Assembly (NCBI GenBank): GCA_002335495.1
Contig: DDBW01000002.1
Location: 21,149 to 85,148 of the forward strand
DNA length: 64,000 bases
Origin: Candidatus Dojkabacteria bacterium UBA2022
GTDB lineage: Bacteria > Patescibacteriota > Dojkabacteria > SC72
Direction of reading: 5' to 3'
Shown here: in pieces, positions 50,599 through 62,100 of the stretch
How positions within the stretch are numbered: the first letter of the stretch is position 1
How the letters are laid out: each line of letters starts with the position of its first letter
The notes under the pieces: generated by a model
What the model saw: the letters and a program-made list of their open reading frames with translations, nothing else
What the model was told of the DNA's origin: nothing
The model's database searches: none
Position numbers and translations under genes: made by a program

Positions 50599-52283
50599 TT
50601 TCTTAGAGACCTTAATTTAGTCATTAAATCGTTCTTTTCTTTAAAGAGTTTGTCTATCTCATCATTATCTTTGATATTCTCAGCTATAGCAAGTCTTGCG
50701 CCAATTTCGGATATCTTCTCTTTTAGGTAGGCTTCTCTTACCCTGTTGTATATATCTGTGCTATCTTCATATGAAACAATGGTTTTTTGAAGTATCAGGT
50801 TTTCAATTGTAACTTTTTGTTGCTCATTCAGTTTCTTGTGTAACCATTTTGTTACTATTGGGGAATTCTCCTTTATTATTGATATTATTTCTATTATATC
50901 CGGATCTCTAAAGTATTCTAAACTATGTTCGATGTTGAAGGTAATGCTATCCTCGCTAAGTAGCGCCTTAAGGTATAACTCTTCAAAGCTTAGTTTCCTA
51001 TTTGATATCTGTGGTGTTGAATAGATTGAAGGACTATCAAGCTTTTCGTTTGAAGAGTTTAGCCGCCCTGTTATATTCCTAGTCCTTTCTATATAGAACT
51101 GTAATCTTGTTTTATCTGATACGCCATCTAGCAAAGATTTGATGTAGCGTTTAAGCTTCATTTTATCGTCCATTCGGCTTAAGTCGAGAGTTTGCATATA
51201 AGAGCTTAAAAGATAGGTATAGGCATCGATTTTCTCTTCCTTAATCTTTCTCTCTAGCTCGGCTGAGTTGTTGTGAACAAGCTCATCGATATCTTTGAAC
51301 GGCGTTGTATTAATTGCGTAGCTACTTAAATTTAGCTTCTCAGATATTAAAAAGGCTCTTTCTAAAGCTCTTTGTCCTGCCAAATCACTGTCAAATATAA
51401 ATAGAATGTTTCTAGAGAATTGTCCCATTAAAGCAAGTTGCCCTTCGGTTATGCTAGTCCCGAGTGGGGCTACTATATTTGATATCCCAACTCTGTGCGC
51501 GGCTATAACGTCGGTTGTTCCCTCACATACGATACAGAGATCTTCCTTTCTAATGGCCTGCTTGGCGTTGTATAGGCCGTACACATTGTTTGATTTGTGA
51601 AAGATAGGGGTTTCAGGGGTGTGTAGATATTTAGGGCCGTAATCGTTACCGGGTAGTACTCTTCCGGTAAAAGCTATGATTTTTCCTGTCGAGGAGGTTA
51701 CTGGGAACATAATCCTGTTTATGAACTTGTCTCTTAACGCTCCGTTGCGTTCTACAAAAAGCCCCGATTTTACTAGGGTTGAGTTGGGTAACTTAAATTT
51801 CTCTCGCGCCTTATTTAAGACTATATTATTTCCAGGGGCGAATCCAATTTTAAATTTATCGATATCGTTTTCGGTTATCCCTCTTTCTGTTAAGTATTTT
51901 AGAGCTTCATCATTAACTTTTAGTAGCCTGTTAAATATTTCTGAGGCAAGGTTATTTAGTGTGTAAAGTGGTAGGTTAGGATCTTTATCTTCGTTGTCAT
52001 CAAGCTGAATTCCCGTTTCCTTCGCTAGCTTCTCAAGCGCCTCTCTAAAATCGAGTTTTTCAATCTCTTGCACAAAAGTGATTACATCACCGGACTTACC
52101 GCATCCAAAGCATTTGAAGATTTGTAAATCAGGGCTAACGTTGAAAGATGGAGTCTTTTCATTATGGAAAGGACATAGTCCCATGAAGTTTCGACCACTC
52201 TGCTTGAGTTTAATATATCTCTCTGCAATGGTTACTATATCTGCCCTCTCTTTTATCAGCTCAACTTTTCCGTCTCTGCTCAT
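50595..52283 (-). CDS. dnaG: DNA primase
   Basis: Makes RNA primers for replication. The 562-residue protein has an N-terminal CHC2 zinc domain (CPFHNEKTPSFNVSPDLQIF, then KCFGCG). The catalytic core and TOPRIM domain have IVCEGTTDVIAAHRVGISN and FIFDSDLAGQRAL. A helical C-terminal region of about 130 residues probably binds the helicase. Length is close to normal (about 580-600). TATAAT six bases before ATG 52283 predicts a leaderless start. Confidence 0.96.
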   Translation of the reverse strand: MSRDGKVELIKERADIVTIAERYIKLKQSGRNFMGLCPFHNEKTPSFNVSPDLQIFKCFGCGKSGDVITFVQEIEKLDFREALEKLAKETGIQLDDNEDKDPNLPLYTLNNLASEIFNRLLKVNDEALKYLTERGITENDIDKFKIGFAPGNNIVLNKAREKFKLPNSTLVKSGLFVERNGALRDKFINRIMFPVTSSTGKIIAFTGRVLPGNDYGPKYLHTPETPIFHKSNNVYGLYNAKQAIRKEDLCIVCEGTTDVIAAHRVGISNIVAPLGTSITEGQLALMGQFSRNILFIFDSDLAGQRALERAFLISEKLNLSSYAINTTPFKDIDELVHNNSAELERKIKEEKIDAYTYLLSSYMQTLDLSRMDDKMKLKRYIKSLLDGVSDKTRLQFYIERTRNITGRLNSSNEKLDSPSIYSTPQISNRKLSFEELYLKALLSEDSITFNIEHSLEYFRDPDIIEIISIIKENSPIVTKWLHKKLNEQQKVTIENLILQKTIVSYEDSTDIYNRVREAYLKEKISEIGARLAIAENIKDNDEIDKLFKEKNDLMTKLRSLRK

Positions 52284-52289
52284 GTATAC

Positions 52290-52295
52290 ATTATA
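52290..52295 (-). promoter_or_regulatory. -10 element of dnaG
   Basis: TATAAT on the minus strand six bases before ATG 52283. This departs from the classical macromolecular-synthesis operon (rpsU-dnaG-rpoD). Confidence 0.6.
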
Positions 52296-52300
52296 TACTT

Positions 52301-53263
52301 TTATTGTGGGCAGTTTAACTGATTATTTTCTATCGTACATGTAATCGATGCGGTTCCTGTAGTTGTATTAATGCTTAACTTCACCTCTTTATCATTGATA
52401 AAAAGCTTTGTAGTGGTAGGCTTTCCGGTTAAGAGGGTCAGAGATTTCTTAATGTCATATATCTCGCTTTTGCCTGGGGCTACTACTTGAGCTAGTTTCT
52501 GCTGTTCATCGATTGAGAACTGGATCCATGCAGCTTCTCCGACTACTTCGATATACGCTTTAAATGATTTTGGCGCTTCAACAACTGGCTCCTTTGTTGG
52601 TTCCTGACTTGCTTTGACCCTCTCAATTCTAATAGTTTTTACATTTTTGAGCTCAGTCTCTTTGTTTAAAGCCTCTACGGTTATAATATTTTCCCCCTCG
52701 TTGAGAGCTAGTGTGTATGTGAAATTCCCTTTATTATTAGTTTCAACTCTCTGTTCGTTTATTTTTACTTCTGCAAGGTTATCTGTAGCTCCCATGATCT
52801 CAATTTTATCGCTTTCTGTTGTAGTGTTGTTTTCTGGAGTTGTTATTTCTAATTTAGGTTTAGTTTGAAGCTCGTTGTATCTTTTAATGCTTGAGAATAC
52901 CGTTGCTCCGATTGCGATTACAGCAACTATGATGATAAGGTTTAGAGGAGTTACTACCTTTTTCCAGTCTATAAGTGCCTTTTTGGCGACTCCATTTCTA
53001 AGCTTTACCTGGGGTTTGTTATCTGGGGTTTCTTTTGCCGACCTTCTATATAATGCGAGCATTTTATCAACGTCCAACCCTAGGTACTCTGAGTATATTT
53101 TTATGAAACCACTGATGAATACATTGGAGTCAAAAGCCTCGTACTCTTCTGATTCTAGAAGTTTAATATACTTCTCCTGTATCTTAGTTTCTTGTGATAC
53201 CTGAGTTACACTTTTGCGTAACTCCATTCTTCTTTTTTGCAGTATTTGTCCGGGAGTTAACAT
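52301..53263 (-). CDS. RodZ-like protein: HTH, membrane span and DUF4115
   Basis: A 320-residue bitopic protein. The N-terminal Cro/CI-type helix-turn-helix (LTPGQILQKRRMELRKSVTQ, then IQEKYIKLLESEEYE) is followed by a basic linker. The transmembrane helix is near 106-127. An Ig-like beta domain (about 135-215) and a C-terminal DUF4115 domain (EVVGEAAWIQFSIDEQQKLA) complete it. RodZ links MreB to cell-shape synthesis; here mreB is not in view. Start set at ATG 53263; the longer frame to 53317 lies inside ftsK. It follows ftsK by 19 bases. Confidence 0.82.
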   Translation of the reverse strand: MLTPGQILQKRRMELRKSVTQVSQETKIQEKYIKLLESEEYEAFDSNVFISGFIKIYSEYLGLDVDKMLALYRRSAKETPDNKPQVKLRNGVAKKALIDWKKVVTPLNLIIIVAVIAIGATVFSSIKRYNELQTKPKLEITTPENNTTTESDKIEIMGATDNLAEVKINEQRVETNNKGNFTYTLALNEGENIITVEALNKETELKNVKTIRIERVKASQEPTKEPVVEAPKSFKAYIEVVGEAAWIQFSIDEQQKLAQVVAPGKSEIYDIKKSLTLLTGKPTTTKLFINDKEVKLSINTTTGTASITCTIENNQLNCPQ

Positions 53264-53282
53264 CGTTTTATTTTCTAATGAC

Positions 53283-55490
53283 TTATTGGGGCATTTGGTC
53301 GTCTGAGCTGCTACCAAGAATTTGCTGTGGGCTAGATATTAGCACTTTTCTTGGATTGCTACCATCCTGTGGTCCAATTGCTCCTGCCTCTTCTAGTTCA
53401 TCCATTAGTCTTGCAGCACGGTTGTATCCAATTCTCAGCTTTCTTTGTAACAGGGATGCAGATGCCTTTTGTGCATTGGTTATTACATCAAGTGCCTCTC
53501 TAAATATAGGGTCCTCAAAAGTAGAACCTTCGCTATCAGGCTTTTTCTCCGCCTCTTTCGCTCTTGTTACCTCGTCACTGTAGTCTACTATATCTGTTTG
53601 ATCTTTGATGAAATTGATTACATTCTCAAGATCTCGGTTATCTGTTAAAGATCCCTGTATTCTTATTGGTCTTGGATATGAAGGGGATTTGAACAGCATA
53701 TCTCCTTTTCCAAGTAGGGTTTCTGCTCCTATCTGATCTATAACAACTCTCGAATCTATTGCTGTGGTTACGCTGAAGGCGATCCTGCCTGGCATGTTCG
53801 CTTTAATTAGTCCTGTTATAACATTAACAGAAGGTCTTTGGGTTGCAAGAATCAGGTGCATTCCTACTGCTCGGGCCATTTGTGCTAGTCTTACAATCTT
53901 GGTCTCGACGTCAACTCCTGTTGAAAGCATTAAATCGGCCATTTCATCGATTACAATTACAATATATGGCATCGCATTGAAGCCCATTTTCTGATTATAT
54001 TCAGTGATTTTCTTTACTCCAACCTGCTTTAGCAATCTATATCTCTTCAACATTTCCTCGATTGCCCACTGCAGTGCGTTAACTACTAGCTCCATGTCGG
54101 TTATTACTGGGGTTAGTAAGTGAGGGATTCCGTTATAAGGTGCCATTTCAACCATTTTAGGGTCTACAAGTATGAATCGAAGTTCATCTGGGGACTTAGT
54201 AAGGAGAAGGCCAAGCAAGATTGAGTTGATCCCTACAGACTTACCTGTTCCAGTCGCACCAGCTACCAATACATGAGGTAGGTCTACAAGGTCTTTTATT
54301 ATTAGTTTTCCGGATACATCTTTACCTAATATTATTGGCAACTGATATTTCTCTTTATCTTTAATAAGTTGTGCTGCCATCTCTTTGGCGTATACATAGT
54401 TAGGAGTCGGGTTTGGTGCTTCTATTCCAATTAGTGAAGTTCCTGGAATTGGGGCTTCAATTCTTACGCTGGAAGCAGGAGCTGCCAATGCTAATGCAAT
54501 GTCATTAGTTAAGTTTCTAACTTTCGCAACCTTTATTCCGACACTTATACTCAGGGCGTATTGAACAACGGTTGGTCCTACTGATATTTCGGCTACCTTA
54601 GCTAATACTCCAAAACTCTTAAGGGTCTGCTCAATTATGAGAGCGTTCTTCTTGAAAATCTCTTTATTCTGTGGCTGTACTACTGGATCTTGAAGCAGGT
54701 CTATTGAAGGGAATCTCCAATCTGCATATTTAGGTGCGTCACCTTCTAAATTCAGTCCATCCTCTTCGTTCTTAAAAGTGATATTTGGTTCTGAGGATAT
54801 CGGCTTGGCTTCTTCTATCTCAGGTTTTTGGTTTTCATTCTTAAATACAATCTCCTCTTCGGGTTTTTTGCTGAAAATACCTCCGAGTAGCCCTTCCATT
54901 CCATGATGGTCTTCATCTTTCTTTGTATTATCTGGTTTTACCTGTTCTTCTAAGGCTCCCTTTATTTGTAATCCTTCTGTGCTATCAAAGGCTTTCTCAA
55001 CATAGTCTCTTAGTTGCGTTAACTTTATACTCGTCACGAGCGATATTGATATTATGAATAGAATTATAAGGACTATGAACTCCAAGAACTTTCCAAGATA
55101 TGAAAGAAGGAATACATGGAGTGAATATCCAAGCTGTCCAGCTGGTAGTTCATACTCCAAAGTATTCTGGAGTTGGCTGTTTGGTACCCAGAAAGTTAAA
55201 AACGCTGCAAGAGTGAATGAAAATAGGAGTAATCCGAACTGAAGCTTCCAGGATTTAAAGAAAGATTTGGAACTTAGAAATCTCATTGATAGATATAAGG
55301 TGGCGATTCCAAATGTTACAGAACTGTATCCAAAGGTTTCAACAACTTTTCTTAAAAGCTGTGAATCAAAGAACGGCGATATGATTAACGCCAGACTTAA
55401 AATCAGCAGGAGGATTCCGGTGAAAATCTTTGTCTCATCGCTGTTTATATTGATTTCTTTCGATTTTGATGACTTCTTTTTTCTTCCCAT
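53283..55490 (-). CDS. ftsK: DNA translocase FtsK/SpoIIIE
   Basis: A 735-residue ATPase that moves chromosome DNA through the division septum. Four N-terminal membrane helices (about 20-155) precede an acidic linker. The alpha-beta motor has Walker A GATGTGKSVGINSILL and Walker B IVIVIDEMADLML. The C-terminal gamma winged helix (SASLLQRKLRIGYNRAARLM) reads polar DNA motifs. Length is near that of SpoIIIE. TATAAT lies about 19 bases before ATG 55490, giving a short leader. Confidence 0.95.
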   Translation of the reverse strand: MGRKKKSSKSKEININSDETKIFTGILLLILSLALIISPFFDSQLLRKVVETFGYSSVTFGIATLYLSMRFLSSKSFFKSWKLQFGLLLFSFTLAAFLTFWVPNSQLQNTLEYELPAGQLGYSLHVFLLSYLGKFLEFIVLIILFIISISLVTSIKLTQLRDYVEKAFDSTEGLQIKGALEEQVKPDNTKKDEDHHGMEGLLGGIFSKKPEEEIVFKNENQKPEIEEAKPISSEPNITFKNEEDGLNLEGDAPKYADWRFPSIDLLQDPVVQPQNKEIFKKNALIIEQTLKSFGVLAKVAEISVGPTVVQYALSISVGIKVAKVRNLTNDIALALAAPASSVRIEAPIPGTSLIGIEAPNPTPNYVYAKEMAAQLIKDKEKYQLPIILGKDVSGKLIIKDLVDLPHVLVAGATGTGKSVGINSILLGLLLTKSPDELRFILVDPKMVEMAPYNGIPHLLTPVITDMELVVNALQWAIEEMLKRYRLLKQVGVKKITEYNQKMGFNAMPYIVIVIDEMADLMLSTGVDVETKIVRLAQMARAVGMHLILATQRPSVNVITGLIKANMPGRIAFSVTTAIDSRVVIDQIGAETLLGKGDMLFKSPSYPRPIRIQGSLTDNRDLENVINFIKDQTDIVDYSDEVTRAKEAEKKPDSEGSTFEDPIFREALDVITNAQKASASLLQRKLRIGYNRAARLMDELEEAGAIGPQDGSNPRKVLISSPQQILGSSSDDQMPQ

Positions 55491-55523
55491 ATATACATAT
55501 ATTTATATTATTATAGTCTTGCT

Positions 55524-55552
55524 TTGACAATACCAATGTCATCATATATTAT
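55524..55552 (+). promoter_or_regulatory. Canonical -35/-10 promoter of rpoBC
   Basis: TTGACA (55524-55529) and TATTAT (55547-55552) separated by exactly 17 bases. Transcription would start near 55559, giving a leader of about 180 bases before rpoB. A second TATAAT is at 55679-55684. I see no clear terminator or L10-binding structure in 55553-55739. Confidence 0.65.
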
Positions 55553-55739
55553 TGAGTACTAAAGTTCCAACAAAAGGTGTTTTGACAAAGCTATTCAAAT
55601 ATGATAGGATTGCTCCGATAATTTCCGATTTATGCGGTGAAAAAGACGTTTTTGCTAGGTTCACTGAATCAATTACACTATAATTAGAAGTTTAATAATT
55701 GAAGCGATTTTGTTTAATTTAAGGCCTTTTTAAACATTC

Positions 55740-58700
55740 ATGTCAAAAGAACCTACTCGAAATAGAGCCGGCAGATTGAATCTCGGTCTCGGTTCTACAA
55801 GGGATATTAACTTTCCCAATCTCATAGATGCCCAACTTAATTCATTCAGGTATTTTGTCGAAACTGGCGTAAAGACTCTCTTCAATGAGATCAATCCTGT
55901 TAAAGATACCATGGAGCGAATGTGGACATTAGAATTTAAGGATTATCGAATTGGTGAGCCTTATAGATCTATTGATGATGCCACAGATAAGGGGTTGTCA
56001 TATGAGGCTCCTATTTACTCTACCGTTCAACTTTTAAACAATAAGACTGGTGAGATCAAAGAGCAAGAGATTTTTGTTGCTGATCTTCCTCTTATGACTA
56101 ACGACGGTTTCTTCGTTGTAAACGGAGTTAGAAGAGTTGTTACCCATCAGATTGTAAGAGCTGAGGGTGTTTTGTTTGAAGCAAATGAAGTTCTTCCAAA
56201 TAGAGTCCTTTATAAAGCTAGGTTAATGCCTGGTGGCGGACCATGGTATGAATTTGAAGTAAGCAAGCATAACGTTATTTCAATCCGACTTATCCCTAAG
56301 AGGCCTCGCGTATTGATCACCGAGCTCTTCAGAGTGTTTGGATTTGAAACTGACGAAGAGATTCGAGCTTTATTCTCACAGGTAGATAACCATGAAGAGT
56401 ATAAGTATATAGAAGCTACCCTCGCTAGAGACTTTACTAAGACTAAAGAAGAGGCAATTGTTAGCGTATATAACAAATTAAGACCAGATGAATCTGTTAC
56501 CTTGGATAGTGCTGAGAAGTATATCAAGGGTCACTTCTTTAATGTTAGAAAGTTTGATCTTGGTAGAGTTGGAAGATATCAGATAAATAGAAAATTGGGT
56601 CTTAACTATCCAGTAGATGGTTCAGATTCAAGACTTCATATTGAGGATTTGATTGCTTTAATAAGAAGACTTATTGAGGTTAACAACGGTGTTGTTGAAC
56701 CAGATGATATTGATCACCTATCAAATAGAAGAATTAGAAGTGTGGGCGAAGTTCTTCTCAAGCAGTTAGCTGTTGGTGTAAGAAGGCTTGAAAAGAATAT
56801 TAAGGATAAGATGAGCATGTACGGTCAGGATGCCAAGCTTACTCCTTCAATGTTGATTAGTACCAAACCTGTTTCTGCAGCAATGCAGTCCTTCTTCGGT
56901 TCCAACCAGCTTTCAACATTCATGGAACAGTCAAACATTCTTTCAGAATTGGAAAATAAGAGAAAAGTAACTGCTTCCGGACCAGGAGGTCTTGTAAAAG
57001 AAAGAGCTACCTTCTCCGTTCGTGAAGTCCATAACTCACACTACTCAAGATTCGACCCTGTAACCAGTCCTGAAAGTCAGGCTATAGGTGTTGTTACTCA
57101 ATTAGCTATTTTAGCTAGAGTTAATGACTATGGATTCATTGAAGCTCCATATAGAAGAATTTTCCAGAGTGCAAAGAACGATGGAAAGGCACCTGTTAAT
57201 AGAATCTCAACAGAAGATATTAAATCTGGAAATAAAGTTGTTGTTAAAGCAGGGCAAACTATTACCTCTGAAATGGCAAAGGCATTAAAAGATGTTCCTC
57301 AGCTTGATGAGATTAAAGTTGTTTCTTATATGACTGATGAGATTGAGTATTTTGATGCTCGAGATGAAGAAGAACTTACAGTTACAGCTTCTACCGTAAA
57401 TGTAGATAAGGATGGAAACATTCTTGATGCATTGGTACCAGCTCGAAATAAAGGTTCATTCATTCTTGCAGATGCTTCTCAAGTAACTCATATGGATCTG
57501 ATGGCTGCACAGCAGGCAGGTCTTGGTATGGCTTTGATTCCATTTGTAGCACATGATGACTCAATGCGTGCTTTGGCAGGTTCAAACATGCAGAGGCAGG
57601 CAGTTCCTCTTCTAAAACAGGAAGCTCCATTGATTGGAACTGGTCTTGAGGAAGTTGTTGCAAGGCAGTCTATCTGGTCTGTATTTGCAGAGGATGATGG
57701 AGTTGTTGAATCTGCAGATGCTACCCGTCTTACAGTTAAATATAAGGACGCAGGTAGAAGAGATTACGTTTTAAGAAAGTTCTATAGATCTAACGATAAT
57801 ACTTCCTTCTCACAGAAGGTTGTTGTAGAACCAGGACAGAAATTCAGTAGAGGTGATGTACTTGTAGATGGACCAACTACTATCGATGGAGAGTTGGCAC
57901 TTGGAACCAACCTTCGAGCTGCTTTGATGTTCTACGATGGTTATAACTATGAAGACTCAGTAATCATTTCTGAAAGAGTTGTTAAAGAAGATCTTCTTAC
58001 CTCTATTCATATCAGAGAGCATACTGTTGAAGTTCGAGATACTGAACTAGGTGCTGAAACTATCACTGCAGATATTCCTCACGTAAACGAGAGAATTCTA
58101 CAGAAACTAGATGATAGAGGAATTGTAAGAACAGGAGTCAGAGTTAAATCAGGAGATATTTTAGTAGGTGTTGTTGCTCCAAGAGGAGAACAGGAGCTTA
58201 CCGCTGAAGAGAGACTTCTAAGAGCTATCTTCGGAGAGGCATCAAGCGATGTTAGAGATAACTCTTTGAGATTGCCACACGGAGAATCCGGAATTGTTAT
58301 CCATACTCAAGTCTTATCTGCTGATAAAGATGACAAGCTTTCACCTGGTGTATTACATGAGGTTAAAGTATGGGTTGCTAAGACAAAGAAGATCTCTTAT
58401 GGAGATAAGATCTCTGGAAGACACGGAGATAAGAACACCGTTGCTGCAATCAAGCCAGTTGAAGATATGCCATTTACTGCAGACGGAAAGCCAGTTGATA
58501 TCGTTCTAACCCCAACCTTCATCAAGAGAATGAACATGGGACAGGCTGCAGAGGTACACTTCGGTCAATATGCTGCAATGCTTGGTGAGAAGTTCTCCTT
58601 CCCACTATTCGAGGATGTAAATATGGAATGGTTGGAGGCTGAAATGAAGAAGAACGGATTTAAGATGGAACAGAAGGTAGATCTTTACGATGGAAGAACA

Positions 58701-59126
58701 GGTGATAAGTTCCCAAGAAAAGTTACCGTTGGAATGAAGTATATTCTTAAGCTTCACCATATTGCTGACGAGAAGGTACACGCTAGATCTACTGGACCAT
58801 ACACAGTTGTTACTCAGCAGCCATTGGGAGGAAAAGCTCAAATGGGTGGACAGAGATTTGGAGAAATGGAAGTGTGGGCACTTGAGGCTCACGGAGCTCC
58901 AGCTACTCTTCAGGAGATGCTTACAATTAAGTCTGATGACGTAAAAGGAAGGTCTTCAGCTTACAAAGCAATCATCCAGGGAGAGAAGATTGAAAACGTT
59001 AACGTACCAGAGTCATTCAAGGTTCTTATCAAGGAACTAAATGCTTTGGCACTTAAGATTGATTTAATTTCTAATAAACCTCAGGTAGAAGAGGTAGTTG
59101 AAAACAATGATGAACAGACAGAATAA
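55740..59126 (+). CDS. rpoB: RNA polymerase subunit beta
   Basis: The 1128-residue beta subunit forms one side of the polymerase cleft. The N-terminal lobe domains are followed by the rifampicin region (FFGSNQLSTFMEQSNILSEL, the counterpart of the FMDQxN motif). The catalytic-core motifs include GYNYEDSVIISERVV and HGDKNTVAAIKP, then GGKAQMGGQRFGEMEVWALE near the C-terminus. It lacks the large lineage insertions of proteobacteria, hence the short length. It does not follow rplJL here. The 3' end overlaps rpoC. Confidence 0.98.
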   Translation: MSKEPTRNRAGRLNLGLGSTRDINFPNLIDAQLNSFRYFVETGVKTLFNEINPVKDTMERMWTLEFKDYRIGEPYRSIDDATDKGLSYEAPIYSTVQLLNNKTGEIKEQEIFVADLPLMTNDGFFVVNGVRRVVTHQIVRAEGVLFEANEVLPNRVLYKARLMPGGGPWYEFEVSKHNVISIRLIPKRPRVLITELFRVFGFETDEEIRALFSQVDNHEEYKYIEATLARDFTKTKEEAIVSVYNKLRPDESVTLDSAEKYIKGHFFNVRKFDLGRVGRYQINRKLGLNYPVDGSDSRLHIEDLIALIRRLIEVNNGVVEPDDIDHLSNRRIRSVGEVLLKQLAVGVRRLEKNIKDKMSMYGQDAKLTPSMLISTKPVSAAMQSFFGSNQLSTFMEQSNILSELENKRKVTASGPGGLVKERATFSVREVHNSHYSRFDPVTSPESQAIGVVTQLAILARVNDYGFIEAPYRRIFQSAKNDGKAPVNRISTEDIKSGNKVVVKAGQTITSEMAKALKDVPQLDEIKVVSYMTDEIEYFDARDEEELTVTASTVNVDKDGNILDALVPARNKGSFILADASQVTHMDLMAAQQAGLGMALIPFVAHDDSMRALAGSNMQRQAVPLLKQEAPLIGTGLEEVVARQSIWSVFAEDDGVVESADATRLTVKYKDAGRRDYVLRKFYRSNDNTSFSQKVVVEPGQKFSRGDVLVDGPTTIDGELALGTNLRAALMFYDGYNYEDSVIISERVVKEDLLTSIHIREHTVEVRDTELGAETITADIPHVNERILQKLDDRGIVRTGVRVKSGDILVGVVAPRGEQELTAEERLLRAIFGEASSDVRDNSLRLPHGESGIVIHTQVLSADKDDKLSPGVLHEVKVWVAKTKKISYGDKISGRHGDKNTVAAIKPVEDMPFTADGKPVDIVLTPTFIKRMNMGQAAEVHFGQYAAMLGEKFSFPLFEDVNMEWLEAEMKKNGFKMEQKVDLYDGRTGDKFPRKVTVGMKYILKLHHIADEKVHARSTGPYTVVTQQPLGGKAQMGGQRFGEMEVWALEAHGAPATLQEMLTIKSDDVKGRSSAYKAIIQGEKIENVNVPESFKVLIKELNALALKIDLISNKPQVEEVVENNDEQTE

Positions 59127-62100
59127 AAAAGAAAATTTTAAGGACTTTGATGCCCTTAAGATCACGCTATCTTCTCCGGAAGATATCCTTAACTGGTCAT
59201 ATGGTGAGGTCACCAAGGCCGAGACTATTAACTATCGAACCTTAAGACCTGAACCAGAAGGTTTGTTCTGTGAAAAAATCTTCGGACCAAGTAAGAACTT
59301 CGAGTGTTACTGTGGTAAGTATAAGAAGATTAGATATAGAGGAATAGTATGTGATAAGTGTGGAGTTGAAGTAACTACACATGATGTAAGAAGAGAGAGA
59401 ATGGGACACATCAAGCTATCCGTTCCTGTTGCTCACGTATGGTTTGCATACGGAGTTCCTAACAAAATGTCCATTGTATTGGATATGTCACACAAGCAAC
59501 TTCTGTCTGTCATATACTACACAAGGTATATGGTTGTTGCTTTGGACGAGAATAGCAGAGCTTCTACCCTTGCAAAACTTGAGGAATTGAGAAAAGAGGA
59601 ATTCAACTCCCTTCAATCTAGACTTAACGAATCTCTCAAAGTTGAAGAGGATGGATTTGCTGCTGAGAAGAAAGCCGTTGAGAAGAAGGAGAAGGATAAA
59701 AAAGCTCTCGAGTTCAAGCTTAGCCAGTTGGATCATAGGAAGAACCAGGCTCTTGCTAAGATTCGAAGAGAGTATGCAGAAGAGGAAGAAGTATTGCAGG
59801 CTTTCTATACAAAGCTTCAGACTATTTTGGAGAAAGTTGTTGTTGGAAGTATTCTTGGAGAAGACGAGTATATTGATCTTCAGGATAGAGAACTTCTTTT
59901 CTTTGATGCAAAGATGGGTGCAGAAGCAATTGAAACCCTTCTTAAGAACCTTGATTTGGATGCAGAAATTTCTAAGCTACAGAAATTAATCAAATCTGAA
60001 AAGTTAGAGAAGAAATCTAACGCAATTAGAAGACTTCAATACTTGGAAGGATTTAAAAAGAACGGTACTGAACCTGAGTGGATGGTAATGAACATATTGC
60101 CAGTTGTTCCTCCAGATCTCAGACCTATTATCCCTCTACCAGGAGGTAAATTCGCAACATCAGATCTTAACGACTTGTACAGAAGAATTATAAACAGAAA
60201 TAATCGTCTAAAGAGATTGATTGAAATTGGAGCTCCAGAGGTAATTCTCAGAAACGAGAAGAGAATGTTGCAGGAAGCTGTTGACGCTCTTATTGATAAC
60301 TCGCATAGGCCAAGTAAGCCAATGATGAATAATAAGAAGCTTCCATATCAGTCACTAACTGATGAGCTTAGAGGAAAGAAAGGTATTTTCAGAAGAAATC
60401 TTCTTGGAAAGAGAGTCGATTACTCCGGTCGTGCAGTAATCATTGGAGATGCAACTTTGAACCTAAACCAGTGTGGTTTACCAAAGTCTATTGCATTAGA
60501 GATTTTCAAACCATTTGTAATTAACCAGCTTCTTGAAAGAGAACATGCACCAAACATTAGAGTTGCAAAAGATATTATTGATGCAAACGAAGATGTTATC
60601 TGGGATATCTTGGAGGATGTAATTCAGAATAGACCTGTACTTCTAAACCGTGCACCAACCCTACACAAATATAGTATTCAAGCATTCTATCCAAAATTGG
60701 TAGAAGGCGAAGCAATCAGAATCCACCCATTGGTGTGTAAGGCTTTCAACGCAGACTTCGACGGAGATCAGATGCCAGTACACGTTCTACTTACTGAAGA
60801 TGCAATGAGTGAAGGAAGAAGCGTAATGCTCGCAGAGAGAAACATTGTTTCTATTTCCAACGGTAAGATGTTGGCTAACCCTGCTAAAGATATGCTTCTA
60901 GGATTCTTCCTCTTAACCGATATGGTTGAGGTAGAAAAGCCAAGAGTAGTTGGAACTTTTGAAGATGCAGTAAGAGCATATCAAAGAGGAACTCTTCCAA
61001 TAACTGAACAGATTATAGTTAGAGGTAAGGGACAAACATGGAAAACTACCGTAGGTAGAATACTCTTTAACTCTGTCCTTCCTGCTGAATATGAGTTTGT
61101 AAACGAAAGGATTGAATCAGGAATAGTAGGAAAGATTGTTGATAAAGTAAAAGCTCATTATGAACTTCCAGTTGTTGTTAAACTTCTTGATGACCTCAAA
61201 GAATTGGGATTCAAGTATGCTACAGATCTTGGTTTCAGTTTCGCAATGGAGGATTGTTATGTTGATTATGACCTAAAGACGAAGATCGCTGAAATGGAAG
61301 AGAAGGATAAGCAACTTCAGGAAAATTACCTCCAAGGTCTTATTACTGAAGAAGAAAAGAACAAGCTTTCTACTGATATGTGGAACGACTTCGCAGACGA
61401 GTCAGGAGAAGAGGCATGGAAGCTTCTTGATAAGAACAACTCTGTTTATGAAATGATTCAGTCTGGAGCAAACGGTGGTAAGATTCAGGCAAGACAGATT
61501 TTGACACTTAAGGGTATGGTTAGAGACTCCTCAGGTAACTGGGTACCTCTACCTATTAAGGGTAACTTCAGAGACGGTCTTGATGGTTTCGAATACTTCG
61601 TTGCTGCAAACTCTGGAAGAAAGGGTATCGCGGACCGATCATTGAGAACTTCATCTTCAGGATACTTAACCAGAAAATTGGTTGATGTTGCTCACGAGGT
61701 AATTGTAAGAGCTGAAGATTGTGGATATGATGGCGTTGGTCTTAGAGTTTCTAGGGACGATAACAGAAGACTCTCATTTGCAGATAGAATCTTTGGAAGA
61801 TTTGTTTCCGAGGATCTTAAGGATGCGAAGGGTAATGTACTTGTTGCAAAGGGTGAGGTCATTACAAGCGAACTTGCTACATCAATAGATAAAGCTGGCA
61901 TTAATGAGGTATTTGTAAGAACTCCTATCACTTGTAAGACTCCACTAGGAGTATGTAGAAAGTGTTACGGATACGACCTTGAGCAGAATAAGGTTATTGA
62001 AATGGGTAAGGCAGTTGGTGTTATTGCAGCACAGTCACTAGGAGAACCAGGAACACAGATGACCATGCAGACCTTCCATAAGGGAGGAGTACAGAGAACT

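Noticed and set aside
42062..52283. Classical macromolecular-synthesis operon (dnaG-rpoD)
   Set aside because: dnaG and rpoD are about 7 kb apart with their own promoter-like sites and intervening unrelated genes.
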